Below are positions 1-7,974 of a stretch of 7,974 nucleotides of DNA, one piece after another. The DNA is from Lachnospiraceae bacterium (lineage in GTDB: Bacteria > Bacillota > Clostridia > Lachnospirales > Lachnospiraceae): the NCBI GenBank assembly GCA_017964055.1, contig JAGCSS010000073.1:1-7974 (forward strand), read 5' to 3'. The translations under genes and the position numbers were made by a program. Under the pieces are notes generated by a model that ran no database searches, was not told the origin of the DNA, and saw only the letters and a list, made by a program, of their open reading frames with translations. Position 1 is the stretch's first letter. Each line of letters starts with the position of its first letter.

Positions 1-1
1 A

Positions 2-1168
2 ACATCGACCATGAGCGTGAAGGTGGGTGACAGTGAAGCCCTCACTGTTGCACTGCCTAACAAGGGGGCTTCGGGCCGTGGCATCACAACATCTGGCGTA
101 GGCAGCTATGCGGACGACGGCATATACGACGCGGAGGACGGAAGTCCCAAGACGCTCCTGCGCAGCGCCGACGGAAGTATTTACCGCGGAACGGTCCTCG
201 AGCATATACTGATGATGCATATAACCACCGCCTGCGAGACAGGCGATCACGGAAATATGCTGCTGCGCGGCGCTGACTGGAACGATGCACTCGATATGGC
301 GCCCGAAAAGGGCGAGAGCGTGGCATTTACCGCTGCCTATGCGGGAAATCTGGAGAAACTCGCGGAATTCATCGCAAAGAGGGGCGGAAGTGTAAAGCTG
401 TTAAACGAGCTTGCGGAGCTTACGGATAAACTGTATGAGATCTGCCGGGAACACGGCGAGGACAGCGATGCGGCAAAGATCAGGGAAGCAGCCGCAAAGA
501 AGCGTGAGATACTTGCCGGATACTGTGAGAGCGTGCGTCATACGGTTTCGGGAAAGACGGTTGAACGTGATTCAACTGAGCTTGCCGCAGAGCTTAAATG
601 CATAGCGGATTCGATCAAAGAGCATATCAGGACGAACGAGAGGCTTAAGATCGGCGATTATGTCTGGTTTAACGGTTACTATGACAATGAAGGCAAAGCC
701 GTGGAGAGCATCGAAGAGAAGAGACTGATGCTCACGGGCGCGGTATTCTCGATAATGTCCGGGACCGCTTCTGATGAGGATATTCCCGGCATGCTTAAAG
801 CCGTCGAACGATTCCTTTTCAGAGAGGAGATAGGAGGCTGCAGGCTCAATACGCGTTTTGAGGATGAAGAAGCCTATGCGCACAAGCTCGGGCGGATGTT
901 CGGATTTGCTTACGGAACTAAGGAAAACGGCGCGGTATTCTGCCACATGGCGGTAATGTTCGCGTACGCGCTGCTGATAAGAGGCTTTGCCGATGCTGCC
1001 GACAGGGTGATCGACGCACTCGTCAGCCAGAGCATGGATTTTGAGGAAGCAAGGATATATCCGGGAATTCCGGAGTATTTTGACGCGAACGGACGCGGCA
1101 TGTATCCGTATCTGACGGGGGCGGCGAGCTGGCTGCTGCTGTACTGGTACAGACGCGGGAACAGATGA
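2..1168 (+). CDS. GH94-type glycoside phosphorylase, C-terminal part (5' truncated by window)
   Basis: The reading frame is open from the window edge, so the ATG at 11 is probably an internal Met and about half or more of the protein lies upstream. Numbering from that Met, the stretch GADWNDALDMA (residues 87-97) matches the DWND motif of GH94 cellobiose/oligoglucan phosphorylases, in which the first Asp (here D89, codon 275-277) is the general acid. The C-terminus ends in YPGIPEYFDANGRGMYPYLTG followed by ASW, which resembles the TGSASW-type block that closes the (alpha/alpha)6 barrel. A charged helical insert lies between about residues 130 and 185. GH94 enzymes cleave beta-glucosidic bonds with phosphate to give a sugar 1-phosphate. 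The substrate (cellobiose, beta-1,2-glucan, laminaribiose or other) cannot be told from this fragment, and GH149/GH161-like relatives remain possible. The stop at 1166-1168 lies 26 nt before the next start, implying an operon with the GH30 gene. Confidence 0.8.
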   Translation, partial: TSTMSVKVGDSEALTVALPNKGASGRGITTSGVGSYADDGIYDAEDGSPKTLLRSADGSIYRGTVLEHILMMHITTACETGDHGNMLLRGADWNDALDMAPEKGESVAFTAAYAGNLEKLAEFIAKRGGSVKLLNELAELTDKLYEICREHGEDSDAAKIREAAAKKREILAGYCESVRHTVSGKTVERDSTELAAELKCIADSIKEHIRTNERLKIGDYVWFNGYYDNEGKAVESIEEKRLMLTGAVFSIMSGTASDEDIPGMLKAVERFLFREEIGGCRLNTRFEDEEAYAHKLGRMFGFAYGTKENGAVFCHMAVMFAYALLIRGFADAADRVIDALVSQSMDFEEARIYPGIPEYFDANGRGMYPYLTGAASWLLLYWYRRGNR

Positions 1169-1180
1169 AACGACAGGAAG

Positions 1181-1187
1181 AGGAGAG
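1181..1187 (+). promoter_or_regulatory. Ribosome binding site of the GH30 gene
   Basis: AGGAGAG lies 7 nt before the ATG at 1195. It decides the start: the in-frame ATG at 1165, which overlaps the upstream stop codon as ATGA, would place this Shine-Dalgarno inside the coding region and would add ten charged residues that do not look like part of the GH30 fold. Confidence 0.75.
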
Positions 1188-1194
1188 TAACGAA

Positions 1195-2508
1195 ATGAAG
1201 GCATTTATCACCGATTACAACAACAGCAGATTCTGGCAGGAAATGCCTGAGTTTGAAAAAGGCGAGAACGCGATGAGGACCGTCCGCGTGTACAGGGACT
1301 GCAAATACCAGACGATCCGAGGCTTCGGCGGCGCATTTACGCAGGCGAGCGGATACAGCTACAATCTGCTGCCCGAGGATAAGCGCGAGGAATTTGTTAA
1401 GGCATATTTCTCGGAAGAAGGCCTCGCGTACAATCTCGGACGCATACATATCAACAGCTGTGATTTTGCGCTCGGAAACTATATCTACATCAAAGGCGAA
1501 GACGATCCGCTGGATAACTTTGACCTGTCTATCGATGAGAAATATATCCTTCCACTGCTCAAAGCGGCGGAAGAATACGGAGAGATCGAGCTTTTTGCGA
1601 CTCCCTGGAGCCCGCCCGCGTACATGAAGACCAACGGTGATATGAACCACGGCGGAAGGCTTAAAAAAGAGTATTACGGCAAGTGGGCGGATTATATCGT
1701 TAAATTCGTGTTGGAGATGAAAATGCGCGGAGCAAATATCGTGTGGATGTCGATCCAGAACGAGCCCGCGGCTGTACAGACATGGGATTCATGCATCTAT
1801 GACGCCGAAGAGGAAGGTATTTTCGCGGCTTCTTTCCTCGGACCGAAGCTCGAAGAGGCAGGACTCGGGGATATCAAACTCTTTGTATGGGACCACAACA
1901 AAGAGATGCTCTGGGACCGCGCAAAGGGTTCCATGAGTGTAAAGGATGCAGATAAGTATATCAAAGGCTTTGCGTTCCACTGGTACACCGGCGATCATTT
2001 TGACGCGGTCGGTATCACGCACGACGCATTCCCCGACAAGGAGCTGTTCTTTACCGAGGGCTGCGTGGAATACAGCCGTTTCGCGGACTCGGGAGAGGTA
2101 GGAAAGGCTGAGATGTACGCGCATGATATGCTCGGAAACCTGAATGCGGGAGCGAACGGCATCATCGACTGGAACCTGCTGCTCGATTCCAAGGGCGGCC
2201 CCAATCATGTGCAGAACTACTGTGCCGCACCCGTTATGTGCAAGGAGGATTTCTCTGATTTTGAGAAGCGCCTCAGCTACTACTACATCGGGCATTTCAG
2301 CCGTTATATCAAGAAGGGCGCAGTGCGTCTGGCAACCTCGAGGTTTACCGATGCGGTCGAGGCCGGTGCATTTGAGAATCCCGACGGCAGTGTTGTTGTA
2401 CTGCTGCTCAACCGCACAGACAGCGATAACTGGTTCTGCCTGACCGACGGCGCCGAGAGCAGGACATTTACCCTGCCCGCGCACAGCATTGTGACGGTAC
2501 TTATGTAA
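1195..2508 (+). CDS. GH30 family glycoside hydrolase (glucosylceramidase / beta-glucanase-like), cytoplasmic
   Basis: A protein of 437 residues, close to the usual length of a stand-alone GH30 domain. The frame can be extended to an ATG at 1165, but the ribosome binding site favours 1195. From 1195, residues 42-49 (RGFGGAFT) form the N-terminal GH30 signature, WSPPAYMKTN (138-147) is a conserved barrel strand, QNEP (188-191) carries the expected acid/base E190 on strand 4, and FFTEG (285-289) carries the expected nucleophile E288 on strand 7. The last ~70 residues fit the beta side domain (VVVLLLNRTDSDNWFCL). There is no signal peptide, so it probably acts inside the cell as a retaining exo-acting enzyme on short beta-glucosides or related oligosaccharides. 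GH30 members include glucosylceramidases, beta-1,6-glucanases and xylan-active enzymes; the subfamily and substrate are not resolved here. It sits directly behind a GH94 phosphorylase, suggesting a shared oligosaccharide pathway. No terminator is seen between its stop and the promoter that begins 4 nt later. Confidence 0.9.
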   Translation: MKAFITDYNNSRFWQEMPEFEKGENAMRTVRVYRDCKYQTIRGFGGAFTQASGYSYNLLPEDKREEFVKAYFSEEGLAYNLGRIHINSCDFALGNYIYIKGEDDPLDNFDLSIDEKYILPLLKAAEEYGEIELFATPWSPPAYMKTNGDMNHGGRLKKEYYGKWADYIVKFVLEMKMRGANIVWMSIQNEPAAVQTWDSCIYDAEEEGIFAASFLGPKLEEAGLGDIKLFVWDHNKEMLWDRAKGSMSVKDADKYIKGFAFHWYTGDHFDAVGITHDAFPDKELFFTEGCVEYSRFADSGEVGKAEMYAHDMLGNLNAGANGIIDWNLLLDSKGGPNHVQNYCAAPVMCKEDFSDFEKRLSYYYIGHFSRYIKKGAVRLATSRFTDAVEAGAFENPDGSVVVLLLNRTDSDNWFCLTDGAESRTFTLPAHSIVTVLM

Positions 2509-2511
2509 ATC

Positions 2512-2539
2512 TTGACACAGACCGTTAATCTGATATAAT
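2512..2539 (+). promoter_or_regulatory. Vegetative (sigma-70/sigma-A) promoter with extended -10, driving the XRE gene
   Basis: TTGACA at 2512-2517 and TATAAT at 2534-2539 are both perfect consensus hexamers with a 16-bp spacer. A TG at 2531-2532 makes an extended -10 (TGnTATAAT). Transcription should begin near 2546, giving a leader of about 136 nt. The -35 starts only 4 nt after the GH30 stop codon. This is the strongest promoter visible in the window, notable for a small regulator. Confidence 0.9.
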
Positions 2540-2567
2540 CATTTTTTGTTCGGAATGAGACAGATGA

Positions 2568-2627
2568 TACAGCCTTGCATCCCCCGGAGACAGAGGTGTC
2601 GAAAGCGTATACGCAGAGGATGCTGTA
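2568..2627 (+). ncRNA. Structured 5' leader: three-way-junction RNA upstream of the XRE gene
   Basis: Base pairing seen by eye: a closing stem TACAG (2568-2572) with CTGTA (2623-2627), a 5-nt bulge (2573-2577), then CATCC (2578-2582) with GGATG (2618-2622). Two hairpins lie inside it: GACA-GAGG-TGTC (2589-2600) and GCG-TATA-CGC (2605-2614). Together they form a three-way junction between the promoter and the ribosome binding site. I recall a comparative-genomics RNA candidate named HTH-XRE, reported upstream of XRE-type genes in Clostridiales; the context fits but I could not compare the consensus. It does not match a riboswitch class I can recognise by its conserved core. It may be a cis-regulator of the regulator gene, or a binding site at the DNA or RNA level. 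Confidence applies to the fold, less to its function. Confidence 0.55.
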
Positions 2628-2666
2628 ATTTATAGGACCCGTTTGATTTTGGAACCACGATTACAC

Positions 2667-2673
2667 GAGGAGG
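2667..2673 (+). promoter_or_regulatory. Ribosome binding site of the XRE gene
   Basis: GAGGAGG is a near-perfect anti-16S match 8 nt before the ATG at 2682. It rules out the TTG at 2643 as the start, since that codon has no Shine-Dalgarno and would add 13 residues lying outside the HTH domain. Confidence 0.85.
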
Positions 2674-2681
2674 CGATAATT

Positions 2682-5434
<2,753 letters not shown>

Positions 5435-5475
5435 GTTTGTCGGATAATTGAACGGGGTACAATTGTTACTGTGGG

Positions 5476-6930
5476 GTGGTGCGTTTGAATACATTTCTGG
5501 CTGATTATCTGAAAGATACGGCTCCGGCGGCACAGGCGATCATAGCGATCGCCATAATGCTGATCACGGGCTTTCTTATGACGCGCATCACCAAAAAGCT
5601 GCGTCTTCCCGATGTTACGGCATATCTGGTCGCGGGAATACTTATCGGACCGTTCTGCTTTAATCTCATACCGTCGAACGTTGTCGGCGGAATGGATTTC
5701 CTGCCTGACATAGCTCTGGCTTTTATAGCTTTTTCCACGGGTGATTTCTTCAAGTTCAGCACATTAAAGAAAAACGGCATTAAGGTTGTCGTGATAACCC
5801 TTTGCGAGGCGTTTGCGGCGTCCCTGCTCGTATTTATACTGGCGTTCTGGGTACTGGGGCTCGATATGGCGTTCTCGCTCGTTCTGGCAGCCCTGGCGGC
5901 GACCACGGCGCCCACATCCACACTGATGACGATACATCAGACCGGCGCGAAGGGCGATTTCGTCGATACTCTGCTGCAGGTGTGCGCGCTTGACAATATC
6001 GTCGGCCTCATGGCATATTCGACTGCGATCAATGTCGCGGCAGTGGTCTATACGGGCGGAACGTTCTCCGTCGCGGGCATTTTGGCCTCGGTCGGAAAGA
6101 ATCTTGGTGTTCTGGCTCTGGGCGCGCTGTTCGGACTGATCATGAAATTCGCGATCGGCGACCGCTCGAACGATAACCGCCTGATCGTGGCTATAGCGAT
6201 CCTGTTCTCTTTCTGCGGAATATGCACACTGATGGATAATTCACCGCTGCTCGGCTGTATGTCGATGGCAACGATCTATTACAACATGACAGGTGACGAA
6301 AAACTGTTTATGCAGCTGAACTATTTCTCACCGCCGCTGCTGCTGCTGTTCTTCGTACGAAGCGGTGTCGCGTTTAACCTGGGGGCGCTGTTCTCATCAT
6401 CGGGAAGCATAGGTTCGACGCCCCTTATCGTGATCGGTATACTGTATCTGGTGATCAGGACGATAGGTAAATATGCAGGCGCCTGGATAGGCTGTTTCCT
6501 GACCGGCAAAGAAAAGAAAACGAGGAATTTCCTCGGATTTGCTTTTGTACCGCAGTCGAGTGTGGCTATCGGTCTCGTGGCACTCGGAGCGCGTACGATC
6601 GGAGGCCGTGAGGGCGAGGCTTTATCCGCCATCATTCTCTCGGCCAGTGTTCTGTATGAGTTCATAGGACCCGCGCTGGCGAATATGTCGCTGTATAAAT
6701 CGGGCGCATGCTCGAACAAGCTCGAGGATGTCGTTCAGGTTGATGAGAAGACTCCGACCGGAGAGAAAAAGAGCAGCCTCGATCTGCTGATCGAACGTAT
6801 CAACAAGATCCAGGAGGAGATACCGGAGCACGATATCAATATGAACGAAGAGGCGTTTACCGAGGCTGCGCAGAGCTATTATGAGGATATGATGCAGCCG
6901 AGATTCAGGAAAAGGACACGCAGGAGATAA
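5476..6930 (+). CDS. CPA2-type cation/proton antiporter homologue (PF00999) with Asp-Asn motif
   Basis: Up to 484 residues with about 12 membrane segments in residues 18-400 and a charged cytoplasmic tail (about 415-484) ending in RFRKRTRRR. KLRLPDVTAYLVAGILIGP (41-59) is the typical N-terminal CPA2 signature, and AATTAPTS (141-148) matches the unwound-helix region. Family members exchange Na+ or K+ for H+. The usual ion-binding Asp pair is here ALDNIVGL, with D173 and N174 (codons 5992-5997): the second carboxylate, which does the transport chemistry in NapA-like proteins, is an Asn. No RCK/TrkA-N domain follows, unlike KefB/KefC. The start is uncertain: GTG 5476, GTG 5479 and TTG 5485 are in frame, and GGGGTGG at 5473-5479 would best serve TTG 5485 (481 residues). 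Weak promoter-like TACAAT sits at 5458-5463. It probably shares transcription with its neighbours. Confidence 0.85.
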   Translation: MVRLNTFLADYLKDTAPAAQAIIAIAIMLITGFLMTRITKKLRLPDVTAYLVAGILIGPFCFNLIPSNVVGGMDFLPDIALAFIAFSTGDFFKFSTLKKNGIKVVVITLCEAFAASLLVFILAFWVLGLDMAFSLVLAALAATTAPTSTLMTIHQTGAKGDFVDTLLQVCALDNIVGLMAYSTAINVAAVVYTGGTFSVAGILASVGKNLGVLALGALFGLIMKFAIGDRSNDNRLIVAIAILFSFCGICTLMDNSPLLGCMSMATIYYNMTGDEKLFMQLNYFSPPLLLLFFVRSGVAFNLGALFSSSGSIGSTPLIVIGILYLVIRTIGKYAGAWIGCFLTGKEKKTRNFLGFAFVPQSSVAIGLVALGARTIGGREGEALSAIILSASVLYEFIGPALANMSLYKSGACSNKLEDVVQVDEKTPTGEKKSSLDLLIERINKIQEEIPEHDINMNEEAFTEAAQSYYEDMMQPRFRKRTRRR

Positions 6931-6986
6931 GTGTAGAATCCACTGTTTATGCGGTTATATAAATTGTTAAAAGGAGATTTAATTTT

Positions 6987-7706
6987 ATGAATGCATGGGA
7001 TCCGTTAGCAAAACTATTTGGTGAATGGTCTGTGGGAGTAGGTACCGCAGCGGTACTGTTCCGCATCGCGCTGAGCCTGGTGCTCTCCGCAATCGTCGGA
7101 TGGGAGCGCTCCTCGAAGCGTCACTCCGCGGGACTGAGGACCTTCATGCTGATCTCCCTGGCAGGTACGCTGGTCATGATCATAGATCAGTACATCGCGC
7201 GGCAGAATCCTTCCCATATATTTATCGTTTCGGGAGCTGCGGTCATCGCGATCTCGGTCATCAGTATCAACTCGATCCTTTTCTCGTCGAGAAACCAGAT
7301 AAAGGGACTCACCACATCGGTTGGCCTCTGGACATGGAGTTTAGTGGGACTCCTGATCGGCGCAGGATATTACACGATCGCGCTCGTAGCATTCGCTACA
7401 CTGTTCATCGAGCTATACTGGTTCCCTTCGATGGAAAAATATCTGAAGAACAGATCCAATCACTTTGAGATACATCTGGAGCTGAAAAACAGCACATTCC
7501 TTCAGGATTTCGTTACAACCATCAGAAAACTCGGCCTGACGATCGACGATATCGAACTGAACCCCGCATATTCGGGTTCAGGACTTTCGGTTTATTCGGT
7601 GGCGATATCCATCTCGAGCGCGGAGCTCAAAAAGTATAAGACTCATGCGGAGATAATCGAGGCTCTGAGGACTCTCGAATATGTATATCATATCGAGGAG
7701 ATCTGA
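6987..7706 (+). CDS. MgtC/SapB family membrane protein
   Basis: A protein of 239 residues preceded by AGGAG (6972-6976), 10 nt before the ATG. About five membrane segments lie in residues 21-147. GWERSSKRHSAGLRT (38-52) is the MgtC signature loop (GxER...H.AGLRT), and GLTTSVGLWTWSLVGLLIGA (107-126) is the second conserved block. Residues ~155-239 form a soluble alpha/beta domain (ACT-like in known relatives). MgtC proteins are linked to growth under low Mg2+ and to inhibition of F-type ATP synthase in Salmonella and Mycobacterium; in commensal Firmicutes the role is largely unknown. It lies 56 nt after the antiporter gene and before a terminator, so all three membrane genes may form one transcript concerned with ion or proton balance; this is inferred from order only. 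Confidence 0.9.
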   Translation: MNAWDPLAKLFGEWSVGVGTAAVLFRIALSLVLSAIVGWERSSKRHSAGLRTFMLISLAGTLVMIIDQYIARQNPSHIFIVSGAAVIAISVISINSILFSSRNQIKGLTTSVGLWTWSLVGLLIGAGYYTIALVAFATLFIELYWFPSMEKYLKNRSNHFEIHLELKNSTFLQDFVTTIRKLGLTIDDIELNPAYSGSGLSVYSVAISISSAELKKYKTHAEIIEALRTLEYVYHIEEI

Positions 7707-7716
7707 ATCTGAAACA

Positions 7717-7739
7717 GGCAGGGACCGTACGGCAGGGAC
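7717..7739 (+). repeat. Short direct repeat downstream of the MgtC gene
   Basis: GGCAGGGAC occurs at 7717-7725 and again at 7731-7739, a 14-bp period. This is roughly one and a third helix turns, not a clear operator spacing. No function is evident. Confidence 0.4.
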
Positions 7740-7761
7740 GATATGACAGAAAAAGAGAAAT

Positions 7762-7777
7762 GTGACTGAATTGTCAC
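7762..7777. promoter_or_regulatory. 16-bp dyad, possible operator
   Basis: GTGAC-N6-GTCAC is a perfect inverted repeat with 5-bp arms in an otherwise A-rich stretch. It loosely resembles CRP/FNR-type half sites (TGTGA...TCAC) but with a different arm spacing. It is too short to be a terminator and has no T run. A weak -35-like TTGTCA (7771-7776) overlaps the right arm, without a good -10. Confidence 0.35.
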
Positions 7778-7816
7778 TTACGAGTCATTTGGCTGTAAGA
7801 ATAGCATGATAACATT

Positions 7817-7848
7817 AAAAGCGTCAGGGAGAGATCCCCGGCGCTTTT
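7817..7848 (+). terminator. Intrinsic terminator closing the membrane-protein block
   Basis: AAAAGCGTC (7817-7825) pairs with GGCGCTTTT (7840-7848) including one T-G wobble; after an A-C mismatch GGG pairs with CCC, leaving a loop of about AGAGAT. The stem ends in TTTT followed by CT, so the U-tract is short and comes from the stem. The mirrored A run means it could also act on the other strand. Confidence 0.7.
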
Positions 7849-7879
7849 CTGATCGTCTGACGGCGCAGGAGAGAAAAAA

Positions 7880-7907
7880 CAACGGGAAAGAGCTTTTCCG
7901 GCCGTTG
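7880..7907. other. Hairpin upstream of the last gene; terminator-like on the - strand
   Basis: CAACG (7880-7884) pairs with CGTTG (7903-7907) and GGAAAG (7885-7890) with TTTTCC (7894-7899), with a 3-nt loop and a GGC bulge (7900-7902). On the + strand no T run follows. On the - strand the stem is followed by six T (7879 down to 7874), the form of an intrinsic terminator, although no - strand gene is seen to its right in this window. Confidence 0.55.
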
Positions 7908-7931
7908 CAACCGAAAGATAGAAAGTAAAAT
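7905..7931 (+). promoter_or_regulatory. Weak promoter candidate for the gene starting at 7964
   Basis: TTGCAA (7905-7910) and TAAAAT (7926-7931) each lie close to consensus, but the 15-bp spacer is short. The start point would be near 7938, just before the ribosome binding site. Confidence 0.3.
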
Positions 7932-7963
7932 CTAAATTAAATAATTATGGGAGGGACAACAAT

Positions 7964-7974
7964 ATGGAAATCTT
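7964..7974 (+). CDS. Start of a further gene, truncated by the window edge
   Basis: ATG GAA ATC TT follows a very strong GGGAGGG Shine-Dalgarno (7949-7955) with 8-nt spacing. Only three full codons (M-E-I) are visible, so nothing can be said about the product. Confidence 0.75.

Noticed and set aside
572..2484. Several long - strand open frames (572-1204, 910-1650, 1789-2484)
   Set aside because: They lie opposite clear GH94 and GH30 coding sequence, have no ribosome binding site or recognisable domain, and arise from codon bias on the real strand.
2561..2604. Hammerhead-like words (CAGATGA ... GTC GAAA) in the leader
   Set aside because: The core CUGANGA is not matched and the required stem order cannot be formed; the three-way junction pairing explains the same bases better.
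2641..2665. TGGAACCACG resembling the T-box antiterminator sequence TGGNACCGCG
   Set aside because: The leader is too short for a T-box, no specifier stem is apparent, no terminator follows before the gene, and the downstream gene is a regulator rather than an aminoacylation or amino acid gene.
7822..7862. Alternative pairing of CGTCAG (7822-7827) with CTGACG (7857-7862) as an antiterminator
   Set aside because: Only 6 bp, no ligand-like leader and no coding region immediately downstream; likely chance.

Overview
The window looks like chromosomal DNA of a Gram-positive anaerobe of the class Clostridia, most likely a gut or rumen Lachnospiraceae/Oscillospiraceae relative. This is inferred from strong GGAGG-type ribosome binding sites, a lipoprotein with a (TPEPTP)n linker, a polysaccharide-utilisation flavour, a PF13303-type EIIC protein, and a small XRE regulator beginning MDYPVxDxxATG, a type I associate with Clostridia. 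G+C is a little over half by eye, and there is no sign of phage, transposon or CRISPR.

Region 1 (1-2508, + strand) is the end of a carbohydrate operon. It holds the C-terminal part of a GH94-type phosphorylase and then a complete GH30 glycoside hydrolase. Neither visible part has an export signal, so the pair probably works on imported oligosaccharides in the cytoplasm.

Region 2 (2509-2939, + strand) is a compact regulator unit. A near-consensus promoter with an extended -10 is followed by a leader of about 136 nt that folds into a three-way junction, then a small XRE helix-turn-helix gene. The gene's open frame runs through an intrinsic terminator with no stop codon before it, so terminated transcripts would be non-stop messages. 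The same hairpin serves as a terminator for the convergent gene on the other strand.

Region 3 (2937-4040, - strand) encodes a surface lipoprotein esterase of the CE1/feruloyl-esterase type with a recognisable Ser-Asp-His triad and a Pro/Thr linker.

Region 4 (4041-7848, + strand) follows a divergent intergenic region. Three membrane-protein genes lie head to tail: an orphan EIIC-like protein (PF13303 type), a CPA2-type cation/proton antiporter homologue with an unusual Asp-Asn pair where Asp-Asp is expected, and an MgtC/SapB family protein. A terminator closes the block. The last stretch (7849-7974) carries a hairpin and the first codons of another + strand gene that leaves the window.

The most unusual items are the structured leader plus in-frame terminator around the XRE gene, and the antiporter active-site substitution.
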